A stretch of DNA of 64,000 nt from Streptomyces sp. WM4235 (GCF_001279725.1 NZ_LGDE01000013.1:77585-141584), one strand, 5' to 3'; counted from the first letter of the stretch, positions 17,579 through 27,237 are shown. The notes: a model not told the origin generated them from the letters alone. A program made the numbers and translations.

Positions 17579-19084
17579 CTAGAAGCGGTCGAGGAGGCCC
17601 TTGAGGAGGGTCACCGAGGTCAGCTCGCGGGGCGCGGGCCCCGCGTGGAAGAAACCGGCGTTCTCGGCGTCCAGCTTGCGCAGGAAGTCGAAGCCCTTGC
17701 TGTCGTGGTCACCGAAGCCGACGAACTGCCAGTGGATGTCGTGCGCGGCGGCGGCGATGATCGCCTGCCGTGCGGGCTGACGGTTGTCGGGGGCCCCGTC
17801 GACCTGGAAGACGACGAGGGCCGGGCCCGTGCCGCCGTCCTTCTGGTACCGCTCGACGACGGCCTCGACGGCCACGTGGTAGCTGGTGCGGCCCATGCGG
17901 CCGAGCTCGGCGTGACGGGCCTCGACCCAGGCCTCGTCGTGGCCGTCCAGGGTGAGGTCGGCGGTGCCGTCCACGTCCGTGGAGAAGAACACCGTGTGCA
18001 CGGTCGCCGCCTCGTCGAGGTGCGCGGCGAGGGCCAGGGCGTGATCCGCGAGGTGCTGGGCGCTGCCGTCCTTGTAGAACCCGCGCATCGAGAAGGACCG
18101 GTCCAGTACGAGGTACACCTTGGCGCGCGCCCCGGCCTTGCCCTTGGCGCGCAGCACCTGACCGGCGGCCTTGTACGCCCCGGCCACCGGCGCGGCCCGC
18201 CGCTTGACGGCGGCGAGCGCGACGGCCGGCGCCCCGACCCCGGCGGCGACCGCCTCGACGGCGGTTGCGGTTGCGGTTTCGGCTTCGGCGGTGACGGGCT
18301 CGGCTTCGACCACGACCGGCTCGACCACGGGTTCGGCGGCGGCTTCGGCGACGACCGGCTCGGCTTCGACCACGGGTGCGGCCTCGGCAGCGACGGGCTC
18401 CGGCTCGACCACGGGTGCGGGCTCGACCACGACGGCTTCGACCACAGGGGCGGGCCCGGCCTCGGGTGCGGCCTCGGCGGCGACGGGCTCGGCGGCGACC
18501 GGCTCCGGCTCGACCTCCGTGGCGGGTTCGTCCACCGTCTCGGCCGTCACGGGCTCGACCTCGGCGACCGCGGGCTCCGCCGCGACGGGCTCCGCCGCGA
18601 CCGGCTCGGCCGCCGCGACCGGCTCGGCCTCCACGACCTCGGCCTCCACGACCTCGGGTGCGGCCTCGGTAACGACCGGCTCCGCCGTGACCGGCTCCTG
18701 AGCCGCTTCGGCGGGTGCCGCCTCCGCCTCGGCCGCCTCGGGCTCCGCAACGGGCTCCGCCTCGGCCTGGGCCGGCGTCTGCGTCGGCTCCGGCGTCGGC
18801 TCGGCGGCGGGCTCCGCCGGGCCTCCGGTACCGGTCGAAGGCGCCGGGCGGCGGGCCTCCGGGACGGCCGGCGCGGTCATCACGGTGCCGGCTTCGCGGT
18901 CCCGCGGAGCGGACTGCGGGGGAACAGTGGGGTTGTCGAAGGACGCGGCGACCAATTCGGCCGCCGAGTCCATGGGCGTACGTTCCGTCTGACTCGGGAC
19001 GGCCGCCGATGGGGCGTCCGACGTATCCGGAACCGGTTCGGTAGACCGTCCGAACACCTTGCGCAACAAGCTCCGAATACCCAT
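17579..19084 (-). CDS. VWA domain protein, TerF-like, with Ala/Val/Pro/Glu linker
   Basis: 501 aa. The N-terminus [15 protein letters not shown] is amphipathic and basic. Residues about 90-290 form an extremely biased linker built from [12 protein letters not shown] repeats. The C-terminal domain (about 305-501) is a von Willebrand A domain of the TerF type with MIDAS-like D-R-S-F-S at about residue 327 and a later TSYHVAV. The TerF-like VWA group is associated with tellurite/chemical stress gene sets, but no other ter gene is nearby. Start ATG 19084 with GAAAGG upstream is preferred over the longer frame. It is divergent from phoX. Confidence 0.85.
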   Translation of the reverse strand: MGIRSLLRKVFGRSTEPVPDTSDAPSAAVPSQTERTPMDSAAELVAASFDNPTVPPQSAPRDREAGTVMTAPAVPEARRPAPSTGTGGPAEPAAEPTPEPTQTPAQAEAEPVAEPEAAEAEAAPAEAAQEPVTAEPVVTEAAPEVVEAEVVEAEPVAAAEPVAAEPVAAEPAVAEVEPVTAETVDEPATEVEPEPVAAEPVAAEAAPEAGPAPVVEAVVVEPAPVVEPEPVAAEAAPVVEAEPVVAEAAAEPVVEPVVVEAEPVTAEAETATATAVEAVAAGVGAPAVALAAVKRRAAPVAGAYKAAGQVLRAKGKAGARAKVYLVLDRSFSMRGFYKDGSAQHLADHALALAAHLDEAATVHTVFFSTDVDGTADLTLDGHDEAWVEARHAELGRMGRTSYHVAVEAVVERYQKDGGTGPALVVFQVDGAPDNRQPARQAIIAAAAHDIHWQFVGFGDHDSKGFDFLRKLDAENAGFFHAGPAPRELTSVTLLKGLLDRF

Positions 19085-19265
19085 GGGCCAGGCCTTTCGC
19101 ATGAGTGCGTACGTCATTTGTCCGTGCTGCGCGGTAGATCCCTGCCCAGAGTGGACACGTAAGGTTATCGGCCCCTTGGCTGGAACTTCGGCAGGGGCGC
19201 CTTTCGTGGCGCCAACCCTCGCATGCAACCGGAGCCCGTGGGGAACTGCCCCTCCGCCGTGCCAG

Positions 19266-19287
19266 GTTCACCGACCGTTCATCCCCG
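19266..19287 (+). promoter_or_regulatory. PHO box (PhoP direct repeats)
   Basis: Two adjacent 11-nt units GTTCACCGACC (19266-19276) and GTTCATCCCCG (19277-19287) match the Streptomyces PhoP direct-repeat unit (GTTCACC plus four). They lie 89 bp upstream of the PhoX start, which is where an activating PHO box is expected. Confidence 0.8.
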
Positions 19288-19375
19288 CGCCGCCGCATCG
19301 GCGCAACCTCCGCCTAGCGTCACGGCTGTTCGTTCCGACATGTTGTCGGCGCCGTGCACCCTCGGAGGACACCTC

Positions 19376-21463
19376 GTGCGCAAGCTTCTGCCGCTCCTCG
19401 GCAACCCGCATGGGAGCGGCCGTTCCGCTCTCACCTGCCGCTACCGCTGTGGCGACGCATGCTTCCACGAGGTGCCGAACACCAGCGACAACGAGTACGT
19501 CGGCGATGTGATCGCCCGCGCCTACTCCCGTCGCTCGATGCTCCGGTCCGCCGCCGTCGTCACGGTGGCCACCGCCGCCGGCACCGCCGTCACCCTGGGC
19601 GGTAGCGGCTCCTCCGCCAACGCCTCGCCCTCCGTCGACACCCGGGGCTCCGGTGCGGCGGGTATCGGCGACGCGGCCCGCGGTCTGCGCTTCAAGGCCG
19701 TCGCGCCGAACACCGACGACAAGGTCACCGTCCCCGAGGGCCACGAGCAGAACGTGGTCATCCGCTGGGGCGAGCCCATCGTCAAGGGCGCCCCGGGCTT
19801 CAACGCCGACAAGCAGACCGCCGCCGCGCAGGCCGGCCAGTTCGGCTACAACAACGACTTCCTGAGCCTTCTCCCGCTCGGTGACGACTACGAGCGTCGG
19901 CAGCTGCTCGTGGCCAACCACGAGTACACCGACGAGAACCTCATGTTCAAGGCGTATGACCCGGCCAACCCGACCCGCGAGCAGGTCGAGATCGCCTGGG
20001 CCGCGCACGGCCTCTCCGTCGTCGTCGTGCAGGAGGACCACCGCAGCGGCAAGCTGACGGCGGTCTCCCGGCACCAGCTCAACCGTCGTCTCACCGCCAC
20101 CAGCGAGTTCAGGCTGACCGGCCCCGCAGCGGGCTCGGAGCTGCTGAAGACCTCCGCCGACCGCACCGGCACGAAGGTGCTCGGCACCCTGAACAACTGC
20201 GCCGGTGGCACCACCCCGTGGGGCACCACCCTCCACGGCGAGGAGAACTTCAACCAGTACTTCGCCAACGCCGGGCAGGTCACCGACCCGACCCAGGCCG
20301 CCCGACTCAAGCGCTACGGCATGACCACGGGCGCCACCGAGCGCAAGTGGGAGCGGTTCGACAAGCGCTTCGACACCGTGCAGGAGCCCAACGAGTCGCA
20401 CCGCTTCGGCTGGGTCGTCGAGCTCGACCCGTACGACCCGTCGTCCACCCCGCGCAAGCGCACCGCGCTGGGTCGCTTCAAGCACGAGGCCGCCCAGCCG
20501 CGCCTGACCGAGGACGGCCGTCCGGTCGTCTACATGGGCGACGACGAGCGCTTCGACTACTTCTACAAGTTCGTCTCGTCGAAGCGGATGAAGAAGGGCG
20601 GCTCGCGCGCCGCGAAGGAGCACAACCTCACGCTCCTCGACGAGGGCACCCTGTACGTCGCCAAGCTGACCGGTGACTCGCCGGCCGCCGAGATCGACGG
20701 CACGGGCAAGCTGCCCTCGGACGGCCAGTTCGACGGATCCGGTGTCTGGATCAAGCTCGCCACCGGCAACGTCTCACACGTCGAGGGCATGACCGCCGAG
20801 GAGGTGTACGTCTTCACGCGACAGGCCGCCGACAAGGTGGGCGCCACCAAGATGGACCGTCCCGAGGACGTCGAGCCCTCCCCGCGCACCGGCCGCGTCT
20901 ACATCGCGCTGACCAACAACACCGACCGCGGCAAGGCCGGCAAGGCGGGCGCGGACGAGGCCAACCCCCGCAACCTGAACAAGCACGGCCAGATCCTGGA
21001 GCTCGCCGAGAACTTCGACGACCCGGCGGGCGACGGCTTCGCCTGGCGGCTCTTCCTGGTCGCCGGTGACCCCAACGACCCGGCCACCTACTTCGCGGGC
21101 TTCCCGAAGGACAAGGTCAGCCCGATCTCCTGCCCGGACAACGTGGCCTTCGACCCGCACGGCAACCTGTGGATCTCCACCGACGGCAACCAGCTCGGCT
21201 CGCACGACGGCCTCTTCGGCGTGGCCACGGCCGGTGAACGCCGCGGTGAGTTGAAGCAGTTCCTGACCGTGCCGCGCGGCGCCGAGACCTGTGGCCCGCT
21301 GATCCAGGACAAGCGCGTCCTGGTCTCGGTCCAGCACCCGGGCGAGATCGACGGTGCGTCCGTGGAGAAGCCCCAGTCGGTGTGGCCCGACGGCCCCGGC
21401 AAGATCGTCCGCCCGGCGGTCGTGTCGGTCTGGCGCAAGGACGGGAAGAACATCGGCGTCTGA
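19376..21463 (+). CDS. phoX: PhoX family phosphatase, Tat-exported
   Basis: 695 aa. PhoX enzymes are Ca/Fe-dependent alkaline phosphatases that release phosphate from organic phosphomonoesters outside the cell. The N-terminus has a Cys-rich stretch (C21, C25, C29) then a twin-arginine signal SRRSMLR (residues 51-57) followed by a hydrophobic Ala/Val/Thr segment. The DUF839/PhoX domain fills the rest (NCAGGTTPWGT, GEENFNQYF, MGDDERFDYFYKF, RPEDVEPSP). Start GTG 19376 is set by the near-perfect GGAGGAC seven bases upstream; an upstream ATG frame start has no such site. The PHO box indicates induction by PhoRP under phosphate limitation. Confidence 0.92.
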   Translation: MRKLLPLLGNPHGSGRSALTCRYRCGDACFHEVPNTSDNEYVGDVIARAYSRRSMLRSAAVVTVATAAGTAVTLGGSGSSANASPSVDTRGSGAAGIGDAARGLRFKAVAPNTDDKVTVPEGHEQNVVIRWGEPIVKGAPGFNADKQTAAAQAGQFGYNNDFLSLLPLGDDYERRQLLVANHEYTDENLMFKAYDPANPTREQVEIAWAAHGLSVVVVQEDHRSGKLTAVSRHQLNRRLTATSEFRLTGPAAGSELLKTSADRTGTKVLGTLNNCAGGTTPWGTTLHGEENFNQYFANAGQVTDPTQAARLKRYGMTTGATERKWERFDKRFDTVQEPNESHRFGWVVELDPYDPSSTPRKRTALGRFKHEAAQPRLTEDGRPVVYMGDDERFDYFYKFVSSKRMKKGGSRAAKEHNLTLLDEGTLYVAKLTGDSPAAEIDGTGKLPSDGQFDGSGVWIKLATGNVSHVEGMTAEEVYVFTRQAADKVGATKMDRPEDVEPSPRTGRVYIALTNNTDRGKAGKAGADEANPRNLNKHGQILELAENFDDPAGDGFAWRLFLVAGDPNDPATYFAGFPKDKVSPISCPDNVAFDPHGNLWISTDGNQLGSHDGLFGVATAGERRGELKQFLTVPRGAETCGPLIQDKRVLVSVQHPGEIDGASVEKPQSVWPDGPGKIVRPAVVSVWRKDGKNIGV

Positions 21464-21497
21464 ACCGGGCCGGTTGATCAGACCGGTCACCCGACGT

Positions 21498-21533
21498 CGG
21501 TGGGGGGTGTTTCACGTGAAACACCCCCCACCG
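21498..21533. terminator. 36-bp perfect palindrome containing parS, downstream of phoX
   Basis: The parS core at 21508-21523 is extended by ten further complementary bases on each side (CGGTGGGGGG/CCCCCCACCG), making one 36-bp perfect palindrome 35 bp after the phoX stop. In RNA this is a strong hairpin, so it could serve as terminator as well as ParB site. Confidence 0.6.
21508..21523. other. parS: parS site 1
   Basis: TGTTTCACGTGAAACA, identical to the bacterial parS consensus recognised by ParB for chromosome segregation. It lies in the intergenic gap between phoX and the sensor kinase gene. Confidence 0.93.
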
Positions 21534-21538
21534 GCCGC

Positions 21539-21554
21539 TGTTTCACGTGAAACA
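21539..21554. other. parS: parS site 2
   Basis: A second perfect TGTTTCACGTGAAACA, 31 bp from site 1 (about three helical turns). It ends 14 bp before the stop codon of the convergent sensor kinase gene. Confidence 0.93.
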
Positions 21555-21568
21555 TCTCCGCGTCCCGT

Positions 21569-22828
21569 TCAACTGTCCGCGACCAGACGCCCGACGGGCA
21601 GGCGCAGGGTCGTCTGCGCGCCCCCGTCGGGGGCGTTGGCGAAGGTCAGCTCCACTTCCAGCACCGCGGCCTGACCCACCGCGATCGTCAGTCCCAGACC
21701 GTGCCCGCGGCCCCGGCCCGGGTCGCCCGTGCGGAAGCGCTGCGGGCCCTGCTCGATCAGTTCGGGCGGATAGCCGGCCCCGTGGTCGTGGATCACCACC
21801 ACCGGGCCCTCGACGGACACCTCGATCGGTGGCTTCCCGTGCTTGTCGGCGTTGACCAGCAGGTTGGCCAGGATCCGGTCGAGGCGGCGCCGGTCGGTGA
21901 GCACCACCGTGTCCCGGACCACCCGGACCGAGACGGGCAGTCGGGTGCCCGCGACGGCCCGCCGCACGGCCCGGCCCAGTTCCACCTGGGACAGCTCCGC
22001 CTGTTCCACTCCCGCGTCCAGCCGGGAGATCTCCAGCAGGTCCTCGGTGAGCAGGTGCAGGGCCCGGAGCCGATCGTTGATCATTTCCTTGGGGCGGCCC
22101 TCGGGCAGCAGCGACGCGGCGGCGAGTGAGCCCGTCAACGGGGTGCGCAGTTCGTGCGCGACGTCGGCCGTGAACCGTTTCTCGGCCTCCAGCCGTTCCT
22201 GGAGCGACCCGGCCATCGAGTTCAGGGCGTGCGCGACGTCGCGGACCTCGTCGTGGTGGCGGGTGTCCCGGGGATCGTCCGGGTCGGCGGGGAGCCCCAC
22301 CCGGGCGTCCAGGTCGCCGGCGCTGATCCGGCGGGCCACGGCGGCGGTGGTCGCCAGCCGCCGGCTGATCCGATCGGCCAGGAACAGGCCGGCCAGAGCC
22401 ACGATCCCGGCGGCGAGCGCGGCGGAGGCGAGGATGGCGGTGTCCAGGTCGCGCAGCCGCCGGCGGGTCTGGTCGAAGGGGAGCCAGACGGCCAGCACCT
22501 TCGTGTCGGCGGGCCCGGCGCCCCACATCGCGGGTTCGCCGTCGTGCTCGCCGACCATGCTCCCGGTTTTCCCGCGCGCGACGAGCCCGCGCAGGGGGCC
22601 CGGCAGCTCGGGCGGGTCGATGACCACGTGCACGTCGCCGTGCACGGTGCCGTACTGGTACTGGTTGACGGCGTCCTCCAGGTCCCGGCCCACGTCCTTG
22701 CGGACCTCGCCGACGACCTGTCCTGCGACCACGTTGTGCACGAGGATCCCGAGCACCGCCGCCACCGTGCAGCACACCGCCGTGGTGGTCAGGGCGATCT
22801 TCCAGCGCAGACTGCTCGTCACCCGCAT
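21569..22828 (-). CDS. sensor histidine kinase (HAMP), no adjacent response regulator
   Basis: 419 aa membrane kinase. Two transmembrane helices (about 10-32 and 132-152) flank an extracytoplasmic loop of about 100 residues. HAMP follows, then the HisKA phospho-acceptor in FTADVAHELRTPLTG (His about 224) and HATPase_c (N box LANLLVNADKHG, G1 DHGAGYP, G2 GRGHGLGL). Signal unknown. It is 13 bp downstream of the lipoprotein gene, so the two are likely cotranscribed and the lipoprotein may modulate the kinase. Unusually, neither neighbour is a response regulator. Confidence 0.92.
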   Translation of the reverse strand: MRVTSSLRWKIALTTTAVCCTVAAVLGILVHNVVAGQVVGEVRKDVGRDLEDAVNQYQYGTVHGDVHVVIDPPELPGPLRGLVARGKTGSMVGEHDGEPAMWGAGPADTKVLAVWLPFDQTRRRLRDLDTAILASAALAAGIVALAGLFLADRISRRLATTAAVARRISAGDLDARVGLPADPDDPRDTRHHDEVRDVAHALNSMAGSLQERLEAEKRFTADVAHELRTPLTGSLAAASLLPEGRPKEMINDRLRALHLLTEDLLEISRLDAGVEQAELSQVELGRAVRRAVAGTRLPVSVRVVRDTVVLTDRRRLDRILANLLVNADKHGKPPIEVSVEGPVVVIHDHGAGYPPELIEQGPQRFRTGDPGRGRGHGLGLTIAVGQAAVLEVELTFANAPDGGAQTTLRLPVGRLVADS

Positions 22829-22841
22829 CCGGCCCGCCCCC

Positions 22842-23573
22842 TCAGACCCGGCTCGGGGAGCAGCCGGTCGAACCGTCCTTGGCGGTGCGGCACTCGTCGA
22901 GGGTGAGCTGGGACAGGTTGAGGATCTTCGCGTCCGGGTCCCACACGTAGTCGGAGACGGAGACGTACTTGGGATTCGAGGTCGGTTCGCGTACCGCGAG
23001 GTGTTCGGCGGCGACCTCCACGCCCTCCAGCACCCCGCGCCGGTACAGGATCCGGGCGATGGCCCCGTCGTCCTGGACGGTGTAGACCCGCAGTTCGCTG
23101 TCGCGGCCGTCGAGGTCGAGAGCGGTGATGAGTTCCTCCCGCCCGTTGCCCGTCACGTCGTGCAGGACGGAGGGCCGCATCGGGCAGTCGGGACCTCCGT
23201 CCACAGCCTGTGTGCAGAGCGCCAGCCGCTGCGGGGCCCGCGGGTCGACGAGCCGTCCCGTGCCGCCGTCCTGCCGGGCGGAGGCGGTGACGTCGGCCCG
23301 TACGACGTCCAGCGGGTTCACGCCGCGCATGCCGGGGCCCGGGGCCTTGGGCAGCCCGGGGACCACGGTGGCGGTGCCCGGCTTCTGGTCCGCCGCGGGT
23401 GGCGCCGGGTGGACGTTCTTCCACAGGGTCTGCGGGGCGTGCACGATGCCCAGGTCGCCGTCGCTCCGCAGCCCCTCCACGTCGGAGCACCCGGCCGAGA
23501 CCGCGAGCAGGGCGGCGAGGACGGGGAGTGCCAGGACGCCGCGGCGCCGGCCGCGCGGGACGGGGGACCTCAT
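22842..23573 (-). CDS. lipoprotein, probable partner of sensor kinase
   Basis: 243 aa. A basic N-terminus and hydrophobic segment (residues 10-27) lead to the lipobox VSAGC, so it should be lipidated and held on the outer face of the membrane. The mature part contains DVTGNGREELITALDLDGRD, a VCBS/FG-GAP-like acidic stretch suggesting a beta-propeller-like or Ca-binding fold, and four further Cys residues. Start at ATG 23573. Cotranscription with the downstream kinase (13-bp gap) suggests an accessory sensory role. Confidence 0.8.
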   Translation of the reverse strand: MRSPVPRGRRRGVLALPVLAALLAVSAGCSDVEGLRSDGDLGIVHAPQTLWKNVHPAPPAADQKPGTATVVPGLPKAPGPGMRGVNPLDVVRADVTASARQDGGTGRLVDPRAPQRLALCTQAVDGGPDCPMRPSVLHDVTGNGREELITALDLDGRDSELRVYTVQDDGAIARILYRRGVLEGVEVAAEHLAVREPTSNPKYVSVSDYVWDPDAKILNLSQLTLDECRTAKDGSTGCSPSRV

Positions 23574-23679
23574 GGGGCGATGCTCCCCCGGAGGGGAACC
23601 ACCGGCCCGGGCACGGACCCATTCGGGGGACGGCGCACCCCCGGCCCCGCCCCCGCCCCGGCGCACGGGGGCGGGGCCG

Positions 23680-25689
23680 TCAGTCGGCGGGGGCGGCGAT
23701 GGCGCGGGCCGCCGCGATCTCCTGGTGGACGGGGGCCAGCACGGAGTCCTCCCTGCCCGCCGGAGCGGGGCCGCCGCGTACCGCCGCCGGGGTCCGGCTC
23801 GCGCGCACCCCCTCCGCCAGTCCGCGCAGTTCCCGGACGGCGGCCTCGACCTCGTCCCGCTCGGGGGCGTCCGCGCCGTGGTTGACGCGGACCCGGGCGG
23901 CCGTGGTGGCGTCGACGATCCGCTCCACGGCCACCACCAGCGGCCACCACGCGGCGGCCCGCGCCCCCGTCGGCGGCGGCTCGGTCAACGCCCGCTGGAA
24001 CTCGGTCCGTACGCCCGACAGGTCCCGGTAGATCCGTCGGCGGGCCTGGAGCCGGGCGGTGCGGGCGGCCCGCAGCCCGGCCTCCGTGTCGGGATGGTCC
24101 GTGCCGAACGCCCGCTCCACGTACCGGGCGGCGTCGTCCACGGCGTCCGCGAGCCGGTCCCCGATCCGGGTGTGCCAGCTCTCGGGCCAGAGCAGGTACC
24201 CCGCGACCAGCGTGATGGCGCAGCCGATCAGGCTGTCCAGCAGCCGGGGCCGGATCAGGTCGAAGCCCTGGTGGTTGAGCAGGTCGGACAGCAGCAGGAT
24301 CACCGGGGTGATCGCGGCGGTCTGGAAGGCGTACCCCTTCGCGGAGAACGCCGGGATCAGCGCGGCCAGCACCGCCATGACCGGCACGTCCCACCAGCCG
24401 CGCGGCACCTCGGCCAGCACGGCGGCGGCGAGGACCAGCCCGACGGCCGTCCCCAGGGCCCGCAGGACGGCCCGCGAGAACACCGAGCCGAAGTCCGGCT
24501 TGAGGACGAACGTGACGGTCAGGGCGACCCAGTACGAGCGCTCGATGGGGACCACCGACACGAGCACCTGCGCCAGCCCGATGCACACGGCCAGCCGGAT
24601 GCCGTACCGCCAGGAGGCCCGGGAGAACATCATGTCGCGGACCGCCCGCCGGGCCCTGATGCCCAGCGCGGCCGGTCTGCCGAGCCGGTCGTCCACGTTG
24701 TGCATCCTGGGTTCGGCCAGGTGCACGATGGTCGCCGCGTGCCGCAGGGCCGCGTCGATGGCGCGCTCCGACTGGCCGTGCGGCGGGGGCAGGTCCAGGA
24801 CGGGGGTGCCGGTGCGGCCGTCCTCGACGGCCGCCGCCAGTTCCCGTACGGCCGCCGGGATCTCGGGCGGCAGCGGCCGTCCCCGCAGGTGCGCCGCGGG
24901 CGCCCCCTCGACGAGGGGGATCAGCACGTTCAACTGGGCCAGCATCCGCACCAGCGAGGGACTGCGCCCGTGCACCAGGGCCCGCCGCCCCAGGACGAGG
25001 TCGTAGGCCTGGTTCAGGGCCTGGGTGACCTCCCGGCGGCGCTCCTCGTAGTCGGGCCCGCCCGCGGCCTCCAGCGTGTCCGCCAGTGCCCGGTACCCGG
25101 CCGCGACGGCGACCCGCTCGGGTTGCCGCCCGCGCAGCGGCCAGCCCGCCAGGCTGAGCACCAGAACGAACAGTCCGCCGGCGGTGAGCAGCAGCGGCGC
25201 CGTCCACCAGGGCCTGGGCATCGGCAGGCCGGCGCCGACCACGGCGTTCAGCAGGAGCAGCAGACCGGACACGGAGGCGACCGAGCCGATCGAGGAGATC
25301 ATTCCGGAGACGAGGGCGACCAGGGTGAGCACCCCGACGGCGAGCCAGCCGTGCCCGAAGACGAGGGTGCCGACGGCCACTCCGACGGCGCCGAAGAGCT
25401 GCGGTACGGCGATGTTGAGGACGCGCATGCGGTACGCGTCGGCGGTGTCGCCGATCACCCCGGACAGGGCCCCCATGGACACCAGGGCGCCGTATTCCGG
25501 TTCGTCCAGGGCGAAGCCCACGGCCAGTGGGACGGACAGCGCGATGCCGGCGCGCACGACGGCGGCCCACGGGACGGGGGCGCTGCTCGGACGCAGGCCG
25601 TTGAGGAGCCACGCGGGCGGGGTCAGGGGGATCTGCCGGGCCCGGGAGTGCCCGGACCGTATGTGCTCGGTGCGTCTTTCGGTGGTCAT
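23680..25689 (-). CDS. FUSC family membrane protein
   Basis: 669 aa. It contains two sets of membrane helices (about residues 45-190 and 370-510) separated by a soluble helical part, the fusaric-acid-resistance/aromatic-acid efflux arrangement (FUSC, YccS-like). Signature stretches are PEYGALVSMGALSGVIGDT in the first half and ERSYWVALTVTFVLKPDFGS in the second. The substrate is unknown; small aromatic or lipophilic acids are typical of the family. Start at ATG 25689 with GGAAGCGGGA just upstream; the open frame continues well past it but without homology-like sequence. Confidence 0.85.
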   Translation of the reverse strand: MTTERRTEHIRSGHSRARQIPLTPPAWLLNGLRPSSAPVPWAAVVRAGIALSVPLAVGFALDEPEYGALVSMGALSGVIGDTADAYRMRVLNIAVPQLFGAVGVAVGTLVFGHGWLAVGVLTLVALVSGMISSIGSVASVSGLLLLLNAVVGAGLPMPRPWWTAPLLLTAGGLFVLVLSLAGWPLRGRQPERVAVAAGYRALADTLEAAGGPDYEERRREVTQALNQAYDLVLGRRALVHGRSPSLVRMLAQLNVLIPLVEGAPAAHLRGRPLPPEIPAAVRELAAAVEDGRTGTPVLDLPPPHGQSERAIDAALRHAATIVHLAEPRMHNVDDRLGRPAALGIRARRAVRDMMFSRASWRYGIRLAVCIGLAQVLVSVVPIERSYWVALTVTFVLKPDFGSVFSRAVLRALGTAVGLVLAAAVLAEVPRGWWDVPVMAVLAALIPAFSAKGYAFQTAAITPVILLLSDLLNHQGFDLIRPRLLDSLIGCAITLVAGYLLWPESWHTRIGDRLADAVDDAARYVERAFGTDHPDTEAGLRAARTARLQARRRIYRDLSGVRTEFQRALTEPPPTGARAAAWWPLVVAVERIVDATTAARVRVNHGADAPERDEVEAAVRELRGLAEGVRASRTPAAVRGGPAPAGREDSVLAPVHQEIAAARAIAAPAD

Positions 25690-25781
25690 TCCCGCTTCCG
25701 TGCCGCCGCTCGCGAATCGGTGCTTCTGTGGAGTTCTCCGGTCGTGTGCCCATTTCTCCGCAGGTTCCGCACCTTCCGAGC

Positions 25782-26609
25782 TTATGGTGTGCGGCGCAGC
25801 CGCCCCGCGAGCCAGGCGGCGAGCGCGGCCGCGAGTCCGAGGGCCAGCACCACCCAGGCGGTGGTCCGCAGGAACGCGGTGAGCGCGTCGTACACCGCCC
25901 CGGCGGCGGGCCGGTCGATGTCTGCCGGCAGGTCCTCCAGGGTGAGGCGGCGGCACCACTGCACCGCGAGCCACAGCAGCACCGCCCCGATCGCCAGCCC
26001 CAGTCCGGTGGCGATCACGGCCCGCCGCCGTCGGACGGCGACCGCGATGGCCGCGGCGGCCAGCAGCAGGGTCAGGAGGGGAAGCCACACCCCGGCGATC
26101 TGGAGCATGCGAAAGCCCTTCCGTAGCGCGCCCAGGTCGTCGTACTCCATGACCTCGACGGAAACGTGGGTCACGGGGATCCGGTCCGCGAAGGGCACCC
26201 CGTTCTCGACGAGTTCCCCCTTCACCCGGGCGATCACGGGCGCGAGGTCGATGGTGACGGCGTCCCCGTCGCCGGTGGTGAGTGCCTTGAGGAACGCGGC
26301 GTGCGCGGCGTGGTTGGCGGCGTCCCAGGCCGTCCGGTACGCCGGGGTCCCGGAGAAGGACTGCAGGGCCTCGCCGAGGAGCGCGTCCACCCCGCCCTGG
26401 AAGGGGCCCGCGTCGATCTGGCCGGCGAGCGCGCGGGTGGCCTGGGTGACGACCACGCCCCGCACGGCGGGGTCCTCGGCGAGCGGGGACATGGCGGCGG
26501 TGTAGCGGTCGGCGTCGCCCAGCTCGCGGTCGGCCCAGTACGCGACCGCGCTCGCGGGCACCAGCAGGGCCACGAGCACGATCAGTACCGTCGACAGGAA
26601 GGTGCGCAC
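25782..26609 (-). CDS. hypothetical membrane protein
   Basis: 275 aa. The N-terminal hydrophobic segment (residues 5-26) is a signal anchor. An extracytoplasmic domain of about 150 residues follows (DADRYTAAMSPLAEDPAV...). Two or three further membrane helices lie at about residues 173-190, 196-215 and 245-268. The pattern of a periplasmic domain between helices is common to uncharacterised actinobacterial proteins. GTG start at 26609, ribosome site weak (GGTGA). No catalytic motif seen. Confidence 0.78.
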   Translation of the reverse strand: MRTFLSTVLIVLVALLVPASAVAYWADRELGDADRYTAAMSPLAEDPAVRGVVVTQATRALAGQIDAGPFQGGVDALLGEALQSFSGTPAYRTAWDAANHAAHAAFLKALTTGDGDAVTIDLAPVIARVKGELVENGVPFADRIPVTHVSVEVMEYDDLGALRKGFRMLQIAGVWLPLLTLLLAAAAIAVAVRRRRAVIATGLGLAIGAVLLWLAVQWCRRLTLEDLPADIDRPAAGAVYDALTAFLRTTAWVVLALGLAAALAAWLAGRLRRTP

Positions 26610-26800
26610 GTCACCAGGGAATGCCGCGGGGGTGCGGCCCGCGAGCGTTGTTGCTGCGAGCGGGTGGCGGGCGGGAACGGACCGGGTGGGCCCCGCGGGG
26701 CGCCGGCGGGCGGGCCGAGGCGCGACGGGGACACCGCTTGATCCACTTGCCGGTCCGAGGTGGCGGGTGTGCCCTGGATGGTGGAGAGAGGAGCCCCGTC

Positions 26801-27211
26801 ATGGCACATGCGGCACCCTCCGCCCATCGGCGGCACCGGGGGACGACGACGGACCGGACGCACGACCTGAGCAAGGGCGCGATGGTCCGCGCCCTGCTGG
26901 CCGGTCTCGTCTACGGGGTCTGGGCGGCCTTCATCAAGCGCCAGATGGGCCCGGTCGACGCGGGCAACGTCTTCTACGGCATCCTGTGCGGCGTCCTCTT
27001 CGCCGCGATCATGTTCACCCTCGGCCGGATCGGCTCCCGGCTGCCGAGGGAACTGCACGCCGCCGCCTACGGTGCCTTTGGCGGCGTGGCCGTCGGCTAC
27101 CTGTACAGCCTCACCGGCGACAGCGTGCTCCGATCCGCCGGGCTCGGCATCGCCGTCGCCGCGGCCACCGGGCTCACCGCCTTCTACCGCTATTACATGC
27201 GCGAGCCCTGA
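26801..27211 (+). CDS. hypothetical membrane protein
   Basis: 136 aa with a His/Arg/Thr-rich N-terminus (residues 1-30) and three to four hydrophobic segments (about 33-50, 57-75, 83-100, 108-125). Start ATG 26801 is set by GAGAGAGGAG upstream. No motif recognised. It ends at a 13-bp-arm hairpin shared with the convergent 52-residue gene. Confidence 0.75.
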   Translation: MAHAAPSAHRRHRGTTTDRTHDLSKGAMVRALLAGLVYGVWAAFIKRQMGPVDAGNVFYGILCGVLFAAIMFTLGRIGSRLPRELHAAAYGAFGGVAVGYLYSLTGDSVLRSAGLGIAVAAATGLTAFYRYYMREP

Positions 27212-27237
27212 GTCGACGCGGCGCCGTCGCCCGCACC

